Assembly: GCF_000421585.1 (NCBI RefSeq)
Contig: NZ_ATXH01000001.1
Span: 1-64,000 of the forward strand
Reading direction: 5' to 3'
Source of the DNA: Thermodesulfatator atlanticus DSM 21156
GTDB taxonomy: Bacteria; Desulfobacterota; Thermodesulfobacteria; Thermodesulfobacteriales; Thermodesulfatatoraceae
DNA: 64,000 bases
The translations under genes were made by a program, and so were the position numbers. The notes below the pieces were generated by a model. That model searched no databases, was not told the origin of the DNA, and worked only from the letters and a program-made list of their open reading frames with translations. Of the stretch, positions 8,398 to 15,549 are shown piece after piece. Within the stretch, counting starts at the first letter, position 1. Each line of letters begins with the position of its first letter.

Positions 8398-8958
8398 ATT
8401 GTATCTCTTTAATACTTTTTCAATAAAGAAATTGATGTTAATTCCTATACCAAAAAAAGTGGGTTTTAATTCTATTGCTTCTAAACAATCTACTATTTTA
8501 GTGTTTTTTTCTTCAAATCTCTTCAAGAAGGATTCATTTTTGTCTATGGCAAAACGACATAATTCATCAAAGAAAATTTCCAATTCATTAAATTTCATAT
8601 CAATTTCTGATATTGGAGCATAGAGTACAAGATCTTCTTCTGTAAGTTCATTTGGATGCGCTCCTAATAACAAGAGAGATGTACCAGAACGGTCTGCTTT
8701 GCGAACTAACGATTCAAGCATTCTATAATCAGGCAAACGCTTATGTAAGCATCTTGTTAATTCATTCGTTAAATTGATTCCGTCATGTCCTGCCACTATC
8801 GCCGCTTTGGGTCCAAGATTTTTTGCTAATTTACTAAAATTTTTTTCGATGATTTCTCTGTATCCACCTTGCCATTCATAATTTCCTAAAACGAAAACAT
8901 ATAAGTCTATCCCAGGAATTACAGGTAAGTTTTCAATAGTCGTTATTCTATAACCCAT
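8392..8958 (-). CDS. Hypothetical protein, first gene of an integron-like array
   Basis: 188 aa, family not recognised. The N-terminal half looks like an alpha/beta fold (LYVFVLGNYEWQ, KAAIVAGHDGINLTNEL, GTSLLLLGAHPNELTEEDLVLYAP), the C-terminal half is helical and charged. A GHDG...GAHPNE combination suggests a nucleotide- or metal-handling enzyme, but nothing firm can be said. AT-rich like its neighbour. It is bounded by a GTTAGCG cassette edge on its 5' side and an attC on its 3' side. AAGGAT lies 8 nt before the ATG. Confidence 0.7.
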   Translation of the reverse strand: MGYRITTIENLPVIPGIDLYVFVLGNYEWQGGYREIIEKNFSKLAKNLGPKAAIVAGHDGINLTNELTRCLHKRLPDYRMLESLVRKADRSGTSLLLLGAHPNELTEEDLVLYAPISEIDMKFNELEIFFDELCRFAIDKNESFLKRFEEKNTKIVDCLEAIELKPTFFGIGININFFIEKVLKRYNR

Positions 8959-8977
8959 GTATTTTATCCTTCAGTAG

Positions 8978-8984
8978 CGCTAAC
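8978..8984 (-). other. Cassette 5' boundary (GTTAGCG core site)
   Basis: GTTAGCG on the minus strand, 20 nt upstream of the start of the 188-aa cassette gene. It is the perfect complement of R'' (CGCTAAC) of the attC at the other end of the same gene. It lies directly next to the integrase fragment, where attI would be expected. Confidence 0.55.
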
Positions 8985-9190
8985 ATTTTATTTTAAGCGG
9001 CGATGATGAGTTTAGAAATTGGTTTATTACCCACCTTCTAATTCAGGCCCCTACCATGCATCTTATTCGATGTCAAGAAAAGTTGTCCCAAAGTCAAGCC
9101 CTGAACGCCCTGGTTTTCCTTTACAAACACGTACTCAAAGAAGAGTTGGAGAAACTCCTCAGGGAAGGTGTGCGTGTAGTGCTGGAGTAA
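8985..9190 (+). pseudogene. Integron integrase (IntI-type tyrosine recombinase) N-terminal fragment
   Basis: Reading frame 2 encodes DDEFRNWFITHLLIQ... and then SQSQALNALVFLYKHVL up to a TAA at 9188. The last block is the hallmark of the N-terminal SAM-like domain of integron integrases (compare TQNQALNALVFLYKHVL), and WFITHL matches the preceding FLTHL block. The catalytic domain (RHRY residues) is missing, and the C-terminal VRVVLE looks like the VVLT region brought closer by a deletion. It points away from the cassettes, the orientation found in integrons. No valid start is needed for a relict. Confidence 0.7.
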
Positions 9191-9260
9191 TCAGTCTCAA
9201 ATTTGACAGTCTTTACGAATCGGCTTATCCTGTAAAAGACTGAATAAGAGGGAAAGGACT

Positions 9261-9623
9261 ATGCGGCAAATTTCATCTCCAGCAACCTTCAAAGATAGTT
9301 ATATTGCCGAGGTCAAAGAAGAACTCGCCAAAGAAGGAATACTGGTTCTCAAAATAAGGAAATCCGTTTCTGACAGAAAACCAAGGAAACTCAAGGCTCC
9401 AAAGCACATCAAGGTTATACTGCGCGAGGCTATTCTGGAACTTCTAAAGGAGAATAGAACACCTACTTACAAAGAAATTAAACAGAAAGCACTTGAGATA
9501 TATAAAGAGAAGAAGCGCCAGCAGGAATCGGTTGTGGATAAATATTATGGTTTATGGAAAATAGAGGATAAGAACTTGGTGGATGAAATCGCTCTTGACG
9601 AAGAGATTTATTATGAGATCTGA
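9261..9623 (+). CDS. Small basic protein, probable antitoxin of a PIN toxin pair
   Basis: 120 aa, not a recognised family by motif. It is rich in Lys/Glu, with a predicted helical C-terminal half (YKEIKQKALEIYKEKKRQQ). It starts after GGGAAAGGACT and its 3' end overlaps the start of a PIN-domain gene, the usual arrangement of antitoxin before toxin. The DNA-binding fold is not evident. The role as antitoxin is inferred only from location and size. Confidence 0.6.
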   Translation: MRQISSPATFKDSYIAEVKEELAKEGILVLKIRKSVSDRKPRKLKAPKHIKVILREAILELLKENRTPTYKEIKQKALEIYKEKKRQQESVVDKYYGLWKIEDKNLVDEIALDEEIYYEI

Positions 9624-10125
9624 CATTAAATCCTTTTATGGTCGTAAGATTTTGGTGGATAGTAATGCTTTTATTTATTTCCTTACTGGCCAAAGTCCTT
9701 TAATTAAAGAAATTTTCCGTGCCTCAGTAGATAGAAAGCTCAAACTTCTTATTACTGTAAGGATTCTCGACGAAGTTATTTTTAAAATGTGTCTTTTATT
9801 GGCAAGAGCACGCTTCGGCTTTGAGAAAAATACATTAAAAAAGCTTAAAAATAATCCTTCCCTGATAATAGAGTTATCTAAAGATTGTCGGAAAATTATT
9901 GAGATGTGCGAGGATTTCAGATTCTCAATATTTGATTTCACTTTTAAAGATTTGCAAAAATTGCCTGATACAATGCACGATTACAGATTGATAGGTAATG
10001 ATGCTTTGATAGTTGGTTTTATGCAAAAAATGAATTTAAAATATCTCCTTTCTGCGGATAAAGATTTTGACGCTGTTCCATGGATTAAAAGGATAGATCC
10101 TTTGGATAAAGAGGTAGTCTTATAA
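9613..10125 (+). CDS. PIN-domain ribonuclease, probable VapC-like toxin
   Basis: 170 aa from ATG 9613; an upstream in-frame ATG at 9583 would add 10 residues and deepen the overlap with the upstream gene. The PIN acidic residues are visible: ILVDSNAFIYFL at the N-terminus, GNDALIVGFM in the middle/late part and LLSADKDFDAV near the end. PIN toxins cleave tRNA or other RNA in a metal-dependent way. Together with the 120-aa upstream gene it forms a candidate toxin-antitoxin module at the edge of the integron/IS island. Confidence 0.78.
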   Translation: MRSDIKSFYGRKILVDSNAFIYFLTGQSPLIKEIFRASVDRKLKLLITVRILDEVIFKMCLLLARARFGFEKNTLKKLKNNPSLIIELSKDCRKIIEMCEDFRFSIFDFTFKDLQKLPDTMHDYRLIGNDALIVGFMQKMNLKYLLSADKDFDAVPWIKRIDPLDKEVVL

Positions 10126-10201
10126 GGAAAATCCCTATGCGCAAAAACCCGCACGCATATTGAGGAATTTATAGAAAACGATAACCTTGCTGGTTTTATT
10201 C

Positions 10202-10259
10202 GGGAATGTCCACCCACCTTGATTTGTTCATTTTGAATTATAATTAGGTGGACACTCCC
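10202..10259. repeat. 58-bp element bounded by 14-bp inverted repeats
   Basis: Left end GGGAATGTCCACCC and right end AGGTGGACACTCCC are inverted copies with two mismatches, separated by 30 bp of AT-rich DNA. Such GTGTCCACC ends resemble insertion sequence termini. No coding content. It may be a tiny MITE or two IS ends left after a deletion, and could also fold as a hairpin between the convergent genes. Confidence 0.6.
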
Positions 10260-10269
10260 TCCCGACCAT

Positions 10270-10845
10270 TTACCCGTAAAGCTTTTTAAGGACCCAGGCC
10301 ATATTTTCTCCAAGGATTTTCATGGTTTTTATGCCTTCTTCGTCTTTTTCCACTTCGCCTATATTTTTTCCTCGTCCTAAGTTCCAGTAACAGGAGCCAA
10401 CCACGATCATCTGTCCGATCTGGAAAAAGTGGTTTAGGGAGTCAAAGGTGTGAACCGCGCCTCCTCGCCTTACCGCCACCACCGAGGCACCAACCTTACG
10501 CCGAAACATATCCCCGTTGGCGCGGGCCACCATGCCACACCGTTCAATCAACGCCTTCATATTGGCAGTTAGATCGGCAAAATAGACCGGCGAGCCAAGG
10601 AGAATGCCGTGGGCCTCTTCCATCTTGGCAATGTAATCGTTTATGGGGTCATCTTTTTGGGCACAGCGCCTGTTTTTTTCTTTAAAGCACTTGTAGCAAG
10701 CAACACAGCCTGAAAGATTAAGGCCTGCAAGCTGGATAAGCTCTGTTTCTATGCCGTTTTCTTCAAGGACACCCAGAACAATCTTTAAAAGGATGGCGGT
10801 ATTTCCGTCTTTGCGGGCACTTCCGTTAAAGGCCACTACTTTCAT
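10270..10845 (-). CDS. Flavodoxin-like iron-sulfur flavoprotein / NADPH-dependent FMN reductase family
   Basis: 191 aa. The N-terminal FMN-binding loop is GSARKDGNT, followed by a cysteine motif CVACYKCFKEKNRRC (about residues 47-61) that in iron-sulfur flavoproteins binds a [4Fe-4S] cluster. LGSPVYFADLTANMKALIER is the conserved second flavin-contact region. Such proteins transfer electrons in anaerobes, often in oxygen or peroxide defence. GGAGGAA precedes the start. A decayed fragment of a second copy lies at 5129-5232. Confidence 0.88.
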   Translation of the reverse strand: MKVVAFNGSARKDGNTAILLKIVLGVLEENGIETELIQLAGLNLSGCVACYKCFKEKNRRCAQKDDPINDYIAKMEEAHGILLGSPVYFADLTANMKALIERCGMVARANGDMFRRKVGASVVAVRRGGAVHTFDSLNHFFQIGQMIVVGSCYWNLGRGKNIGEVEKDEEGIKTMKILGENMAWVLKKLYG

Positions 10846-10865
10846 AGCGTTCCTCCTTTAATTTA

Positions 10866-10945
10866 GAAGACCTTTGTAAAACACCTATGATTTTTAAATA
10901 AAAAGTATCATCGATAAAAGTCTTTGCAAAACATTGGGAATCAAA
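10866..10945. repeat. Two left-end fragments of the MITE family
   Basis: AAGACCTTTGTAAAACACC at 10868 and GTCTTTGCAAAACATT at 10920 are truncated copies of the GAGACCTTTGCAAAA end. No coding content; they lie between the flavoprotein start and the Fur-family gene. Confidence 0.55.
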
Positions 10946-11057
10946 ATACCTTTGGGGCATTGATTAGGGCGCTTTTATTTCCTTTGCTTGACTTGTCGTA
11001 GCAGTTCTTATATAAGAAAATCTATTACTGGAAGCATTTTTTAATTGACAATGCTCT

Positions 11058-11105
11058 AAGGAATACGTTCTTATTTTTCGTTCTGAAAAATAGGAACGGA
11101 TCCCG
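11058..11105. repeat. Core palindrome of the MITE family
   Basis: ACGTTCTTATTTTTCG and the facing CTGAAAAATAGGAACG form the usual hairpin core, followed by GATCC. The flanking TTTTTAATTGACAATGCTCTAAG closely resembles the DNA left of the core at 29886, so these two share a longer variant. Confidence 0.65.
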
Positions 11106-11133
11106 AAAGAATGTTGACTCAAAAATGCCCCTA

Positions 11134-11151
11134 TTAATAACAAATTATTAA
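11134..11151. promoter_or_regulatory. Candidate operator/promoter of the Fur-family gene
   Basis: TTAATAA-CAAA-TTATTAA is a perfect 7-bp inverted repeat with a 4-bp spacer, 23 bp upstream of the regulator start. TTGACT at 11114-11119 could be the -35 and the palindrome would cover the -10. AT-rich palindromes of this kind are typical Fur/PerR targets, so autoregulation is likely but unproven. Confidence 0.45.
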
Positions 11152-11174
11152 GACTTTTTACTGGAGTAACGTAC

Positions 11175-11597
11175 ATGGAGAAGCTTTTAGAGGAATTTAA
11201 AAAAATATGTCAGAAAAACGGTATCAAGGTAACTCCTCAGCGCATAGCAATTTATCAAGAATTGCTAAAAGCAGATGATCATCCTTCAGCAGTTGTTGTC
11301 TATGAGCGTATAAAAAAAAGATTCCCTAATATTTCGCTTGATACGGTTAACAGAACTCTTCTTTTGTTTGCTGAACTTGGCCTGGCAAGGATAATAGAAG
11401 GGCACGGAGATCCCAAAAGATTTGACCCCAACACTAAACCCCACCATCATTTTCGGTGTTTGAAATGTGGCAAGATCTTCGATTTTTATCACGAGCCTTA
11501 TGATGAATTACATGTACCGGAAGAGATCAGCTCCAGATTTAAAATTCTATATAAACGAGTCAATCTTGAGGGCTTTTGCGAAAACTGCCGCAACTAA
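11175..11597 (+). CDS. Fur/PerR-family metal-dependent regulator
   Basis: 140 aa. The winged-helix N-terminal half has the family pattern TPQRIAIYQELLKADDHPSA and SLDTVNRTLLLFAELGLA. The dimer/metal half has PHHHFRCLKCGKIFDF and a C-terminal CENC, so two CxxC pairs for structural zinc. This arrangement fits PerR/Fur. The second regulator at 33002 is a paralogue. A palindrome sits in its own promoter, and it converges on a universal stress protein, so an oxidative-stress or metal role is inferred. Confidence 0.9.
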   Translation: MEKLLEEFKKICQKNGIKVTPQRIAIYQELLKADDHPSAVVVYERIKKRFPNISLDTVNRTLLLFAELGLARIIEGHGDPKRFDPNTKPHHHFRCLKCGKIFDFYHEPYDELHVPEEISSRFKILYKRVNLEGFCENCRN

Positions 11598-11600
11598 GCT

Positions 11601-12065
11601 TTAAGGTATAGCAAAGGGATCTGGCAACTCAGGAGACTTAACGATCAGTACAGTTTTATTAGTGCGATCAAGAACCCCGCGCGCAACACTTCCCAAGTAG
11701 CTTTTGGTGCTATGCGCTCCGTGGCTAGCCATGACGATAAGGTCAACATCTTTTTCAGCAGCCAATTTGGCAATCTCAGTTGAAGGAGAACCTTCGCGCA
11801 CAACTTTGCTAATATTGATGCCAGCTTCTTCAAATTTTTTAACAGCTTTTTCAAGGGCTTTTTCAGCATCTATTCTGAGGGTTGCTATTAGATCTTCTCG
11901 CTCTACGTCGATAGGTGCAGCCCATAGGCTTGGTAAGTGTATTACGTAAAGACAAATCACTTCTGCATTTTCTTTTTTTGCCAAATAAATAGCCGGGTCA
12001 AAAGCAATAGCTGCCTCTTCGGAGCCATCAAAAGGGAATAAGATTTTTTGGATTTTCCAATTCAT
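11601..12065 (-). CDS. Universal stress protein (UspA family)
   Basis: 154 aa. Usp fold: N-terminal KILFPFDGSEEAAIAF, the central DVDLIVMASHGAHS, and the ATP-binding-type GSVARGVLDRTNKTVLIV (G-x2-G-x-G-x-like, here as GSVARG). Usp proteins are induced by starvation and oxidative stress; ATP binding is plausible for this subgroup. Converges with the Fur-family gene with 3 nt between stops. GGGAGGGAAATT lies before the start. Confidence 0.9.
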   Translation of the reverse strand: MNWKIQKILFPFDGSEEAAIAFDPAIYLAKKENAEVICLYVIHLPSLWAAPIDVEREDLIATLRIDAEKALEKAVKKFEEAGINISKVVREGSPSTEIAKLAAEKDVDLIVMASHGAHSTKSYLGSVARGVLDRTNKTVLIVKSPELPDPFAIP

Positions 12066-12229
12066 AATTTCCCTCCCTTACTTTTTTTAGAAGATATGAA
12101 TCATTTTTATGAGTTTCAAGCGTTTTTTATCGAAAAACATCGTTTTAAAGAGAATAGTTTTAAATAACAAGAATTTTTTTTCACAAAATGCTTTTTAACT
12201 CAATTTGTGCAAAATATAGCTAAAGAGAG

Positions 12230-12242
12230 TTATTCTCAATAA
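12230..12242. promoter_or_regulatory. Candidate operator, inverted repeat TTATT-CTC-AATAA
   Basis: Perfect 5-bp inverted repeat in the 320-bp region between uspA and the secreted protein gene. It resembles half of a Fur/PerR-type site. The region otherwise holds AT-rich DNA without ORFs and a likely promoter for either divergent gene. Weak evidence. Confidence 0.25.
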
Positions 12243-12389
12243 AGTGAAGCTCTTTTGCCAATAATCTTTGTAGGGCTTTTTTTGGCTTGTAGTGACCTTT
12301 TTCTGCCCGCAAAGTTCCTCAATGGACATTGAGTTAGAAAAGAAAAATAAATAAAATGGTATCAAAATTTTAGAAATAGGAGGTTGTTT

Positions 12390-13151
12390 ATGCGCAGGCT
12401 ATTTTTTTTGTTGGTGTTTCTCTTTGTGGTTGTTCCTTTTGTTAACGCACAGCCAACTAAAATCGTCGTTAGGGTTAAAGCAAAAGACGCCAAATTTATA
12501 GGTTCAAGTTTAGGAGGAGTTCTCGTTATTATTAGAGATGCCCGTACGGGAAAGATTCTGGCTCAAGGCAAAACTGTTGGCACCACCGGTAATACAAAAC
12601 TGATCATGAAGACCCCTCACCCAAGAGGCGTCCCCATTTCGGATGCTAAATCAGCCAAGTTTGAAGCGGTGATTGATATTAACGAACCAACTAAGATTGA
12701 AGTAACCGCCTATGGCCCTTTAGCACAACCTCAAGCGGCTAATAAGGTTTCTGCTACCCAGTGGGTTGTCCCCGGTAAAAACATCGACCAGGGAGATGCC
12801 TTTATGTTAGAGCTTCCCGGCATGATGGTAGATGTGCTTGATCCCCCGGCTCACGTAAAACTTAAAGGTACCCCTCAGGAGATAGCCCTGCGAGCTAACG
12901 TTGCCATGATGTGTGGGTGCCCTATCATCCCTGGAGGAATTTGGGACGCTAATAATTTCGAGGTAAAGGCTATTATCAAGCGCAACGGCAAGGTAGTAGA
13001 TGAAATTCCCTTAAAATATGCTGGAAAACCAAGCCAGTTCGCAGCCACTTACAAGGCTACGGAAAAGGGAGTTTATGAGGCTATCGTTTACGCTTATTGC
13101 CCTGCCAATGGAAATACCGGGGTTGACTTCACCACTTTTATCGTGAAGTAG
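12390..13151 (+). CDS. Secreted protein of unknown function
   Basis: 253 aa from an ATG preceded by AGGAGG. A signal peptide is clear (RRLFFLLVFLFVVVPFVNA, cleavage after about residue 21). The mature part looks all-beta. It has a cysteine/methionine motif VAMMCGCPIIPGG near residue 175 and a third Cys in YAYCPANG near the C-terminus, so metal binding or a disulfide is possible. No family recognised. Followed by a strong bidirectional terminator. Confidence 0.8.
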   Translation: MRRLFFLLVFLFVVVPFVNAQPTKIVVRVKAKDAKFIGSSLGGVLVIIRDARTGKILAQGKTVGTTGNTKLIMKTPHPRGVPISDAKSAKFEAVIDINEPTKIEVTAYGPLAQPQAANKVSATQWVVPGKNIDQGDAFMLELPGMMVDVLDPPAHVKLKGTPQEIALRANVAMMCGCPIIPGGIWDANNFEVKAIIKRNGKVVDEIPLKYAGKPSQFAATYKATEKGVYEAIVYAYCPANGNTGVDFTTFIVK

Positions 13152-13153
13152 AC

Positions 13154-13184
13154 AAAGAAGGCCGCCATGCCGGCGGCCCTCTTT
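13154..13184. terminator. Bidirectional rho-independent terminator
   Basis: Stem GGCCGCC / GGCGGCC with loop ATGCC, extended by AAAGA...TCTTT on the outside. It lies between the stops of two convergent genes and gives T-runs in both directions. Confidence 0.8.
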
Positions 13185-13776
13185 ACATCATGGCTTTGGC
13201 CAATATTTTTCCAGCTTTAGTCTTTAATTCTTTTGACATTTTGATACCTTCAACTAAAGCGCTTAAAACAACCGCATCATTTAAAACGGCGCTCTCAAGG
13301 CAATCTTCTTCAAGGGTTTTTAAGATTTCCTTGACGAAAATTTCCGGGATATTCAAATTTTTTAAAAAATTTTCTGGCTCTTGAATATCAAAAACGCAGG
13401 CTGCCGCAAGCACTACCGGAAGTTTAGCCCCTTCTTCAAGGGCAAGGCGTTCTGCGTATTTGAGCCTGTTTTTTAATAGGGCTCTTTTTTCTTCCGCTAT
13501 TGTGCTAAGGGCTTCGGCTTCGATGCGGTCCTTAAAAACAGCCTGCTGTTTTTCCCGAAGCTCTGAGGGGAGTTCTCCTAAGCATTGTTCCGCATAAGGA
13601 CAATAGGCAGCGCAACCAAAATCAAGGCGTGGATTAGGAAGCTTTTGCCCACAACCAGGGCAGGTTCTCGCTGCGTCATCCTTGAAAAATTCAACACTTT
13701 CCCCACAATTGGGGCATTTTACTTCAAAAATAGCATCGTCTTTCCAGTAACGGGTGTCTTGTCCTGGGCATTTCAT
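13183..13776 (-). CDS. Zinc-ribbon/HD-like protein of the siroheme Fe-S cluster
   Basis: 197 aa from the internal ATG (MKCPGQDTRYW); a longer start at 13857 would overlap the upstream gene by 77 nt. Two CxxC pairs (VKCPNCGESVEF and RTCPGCGQKL, residues about 21-50) make a zinc ribbon, and CAAYCPYAEQC adds three more cysteines. The C-terminal 120 residues are helical and recall HD-type domains (KLPVVLAAACVFDI) but lack a visible HD pair. It begins 4 nt after the siroheme-type gene, so cotranscription is likely. Function unknown; related proteins seem confined to sulfur-metabolising anaerobes (from memory, unverified). Confidence 0.7.
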   Translation of the reverse strand: MKCPGQDTRYWKDDAIFEVKCPNCGESVEFFKDDAARTCPGCGQKLPNPRLDFGCAAYCPYAEQCLGELPSELREKQQAVFKDRIEAEALSTIAEEKRALLKNRLKYAERLALEEGAKLPVVLAAACVFDIQEPENFLKNLNIPEIFVKEILKTLEEDCLESAVLNDAVVLSALVEGIKMSKELKTKAGKILAKAMM

Positions 13777-13780
13777 TTTT

Positions 13781-14584
13781 TTAATTCCGTAACTCCTTTT
13801 TGGTTTGTTCCCAGCCAAGGCGTTCAATAATGGCGCCCAGACGTTCTCCTGCTTCACAATATTTTTTGTAAAAAGCTAACGTTTTTTTGAAAATTTCTAG
13901 GACTTCCTTGCCATTTGCGAAAGGTACCAGTTCTTTGGCTAACCGAGGATGGCGACCCAATTTTCCCCCAACAAGAACCTTATATCCTGTTTGAAAAATA
14001 TTGATAGTACCCGTTTCACAAACCTTGGCACATGCTCCACAATGAAGGCAATTTTCTTCTTTTATCCGGGGGCCATCTGTTGCTAAAAAAATAGCGTTTT
14101 CTTCACAAGCCGTTTCACATTCTCCGCATAAGGTACATGTTTCAGGATTAATTTCTATTTTGGCCTGGCCTATTAAGGCAAAATCTTTTATCTGTACCTG
14201 AGAACACGCGTTGGGACATTCTGCTAGAGACACCCTGAACTGATGGTGATGCTTCAAAGGGCCTTTTATTTTTCCTTTTATAAAGGAAGTCAATTTTTCT
14301 TCTTCAAGGATTTTTTCGAGCTCCTGTAGCAGGTTTTCTGATGAAGTCACCGCATTCGGGCATCCCGACCCTCCAAAGCAGCTTTCAACTGAAAAGCCGG
14401 TTTCAGTTTGGGCGGCTTTTTCACGAAGGGCCTCTCTTGCAGCAAGCATCGCTTCTTTGGTAACAATTTTTTCACCACGTGCCTTTACGAATTCTTCTAC
14501 TTTACGCTTTACTTTTTTTCTCACAAAAAATGGCACTCTTTTCAGTAATGCTTGAGCATCTTTTTCCCATTCCATCAGGTCCAT
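13781..14584 (-). CDS. Sulfite/nitrite reductase-like siroheme protein with ferredoxin domain
   Basis: 267 aa. The N-terminal 60 residues match the PCP_red domain (WEKDAQALLKRVPFFVRKKV). Then the siroheme/[4Fe-4S] cysteines appear as CFGGSGC (C-x5-C) and, later, CPNAC (C-x3-C). Two ferredoxin motifs follow: CTLCGECETAC and CLHCGACAKVC. The GGKLGRHPRLA segment is typical of the sulfite reductase fold. It is far shorter than DsrA/DsrB (about 400 aa) and resembles small anaerobic sulfite-reductase-like proteins. Overlaps the preceding 4Fe-4S gene by 10 nt. The real substrate is unknown. Confidence 0.85.
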   Translation of the reverse strand: MDLMEWEKDAQALLKRVPFFVRKKVKRKVEEFVKARGEKIVTKEAMLAAREALREKAAQTETGFSVESCFGGSGCPNAVTSSENLLQELEKILEEEKLTSFIKGKIKGPLKHHHQFRVSLAECPNACSQVQIKDFALIGQAKIEINPETCTLCGECETACEENAIFLATDGPRIKEENCLHCGACAKVCETGTINIFQTGYKVLVGGKLGRHPRLAKELVPFANGKEVLEIFKKTLAFYKKYCEAGERLGAIIERLGWEQTKKELRN

Positions 14585-15297
14585 CTCTCCTCTGAAATTA
14601 TTTTTCCGTCAAGAGAGACAACTATTACGTTAAAGGGTTCTTTTATGCCGGCAAGTTCTCTGGCTTTTTTGATGATCATGGTAAGCCCGCGACAACATGG
14701 TACCTCCATGATCGCAAGGGTTAAGTCTTTTATCTCGTTTTTGCGAAAAATCTCGGCAAAGCGGGCTACGTAATGGTCAACGTCGTCAAACTTGGGGCAT
14801 CCAATCATAAGAACCTTGCCGGGAAGGAAGTCCCTGTGAAAGGCTGGATAACTGAAGCCCACACAATCAGCTGCCACAAGTAACGATGCATCTTTTAAAA
14901 AGGGGGCCTCTGGGGGAATAAGCTTAATTTGGATAGGCCAGTGAGAAAGTGCTGAAGGGACGCTTTCCTTTTCCGTAAAGAAATTTCCGCTTGGTTCAAG
15001 ATTTTTTAGCATTTCTCCTGGGCAGCCGCAGGCAAGGTCGGGCTTTTCTTTGTGTTTGAGAAATTCTTCAACAGCTTTCTCATCAAAGGCTTCTGCTTCT
15101 CTTTCAACGATTTTGATAGCCCCTTTTGGGCAGGTGCCAAGACATGCTCCTAGTCCGTCGCAATATTTTTCTGCGATAAGTCTGGCCTTGCCGTTTATTA
15201 TCTGAATAGCGCCCTCCGCACAGGATGGAACACACTTTCCACATCCATCACAAAGCTCTTCGTCTATTTCGATTATTTTGCGCATTATCCGAGGCAT
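14575..15297 (-). CDS. 4Fe-4S ferredoxin-domain protein, first gene of the siroheme cluster
   Basis: 240 aa. Two ferredoxin motifs at the N-terminus (CDGCGKCVPSC and CDGLGACLGTC), then about 150 residues with further cysteines in CGCPGE, LMIGCPKFDD and MEVPCCRGL. The latter block is reminiscent of domains that carry electrons to sulfite- or CO-metabolising enzymes. It is translationally coupled to the siroheme-type gene. An electron donor role is inferred from context. AAAGGAG precedes the ATG. Confidence 0.82.
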   Translation of the reverse strand: MPRIMRKIIEIDEELCDGCGKCVPSCAEGAIQIINGKARLIAEKYCDGLGACLGTCPKGAIKIVEREAEAFDEKAVEEFLKHKEKPDLACGCPGEMLKNLEPSGNFFTEKESVPSALSHWPIQIKLIPPEAPFLKDASLLVAADCVGFSYPAFHRDFLPGKVLMIGCPKFDDVDHYVARFAEIFRKNEIKDLTLAIMEVPCCRGLTMIIKKARELAGIKEPFNVIVVSLDGKIISEERWT

Positions 15298-15326
15298 AGG
15301 AATCTCCTTTTTAAAGTTTTATTTAA

Positions 15327-15425
15327 GAGACCTTTGCAAAACATTTTCAAAGGTCCGGCCCAGCCACCGTTTTCATTTTTCCCTTCCGAAAAAAACAGGA
15401 ACGGAGTCCAAGTATTTTGCGTTCT
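15327..15425. mobile_element. MITE-like element, decayed copy
   Basis: Begins with an intact GAGACCTTTGCAAAA at 15327 and keeps a damaged core (CATTTTTCCCTTCCGAAAAAAACAGGAACGGA). The right end is not recognisable. It lies upstream of both the Fe-S cluster and the chemoreceptor gene. Confidence 0.6.
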
Positions 15426-15549
15426 TAAAAGATATTAGGCTGGTCTTAATAAAAATTCTTTGATGCAAATCAAGTTCTTCACTTCTTAAGATTTTTCTTA
15501 AGGCGGTCGAAAAGATAGGCGAAGACACCAGAGACAAGGAGGGTATCCT

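Noticed and set aside
9019..9243. A 74-aa open frame on the plus strand across the integrase fragment
   Set aside because: It has no family resemblance, while frame 2 of the same DNA encodes recognisable integrase sequence.
13777..13857. Longer start for the zinc-ribbon gene
   Set aside because: It would overlap the end of the siroheme-type gene by 77 nt and adds no family-like sequence.
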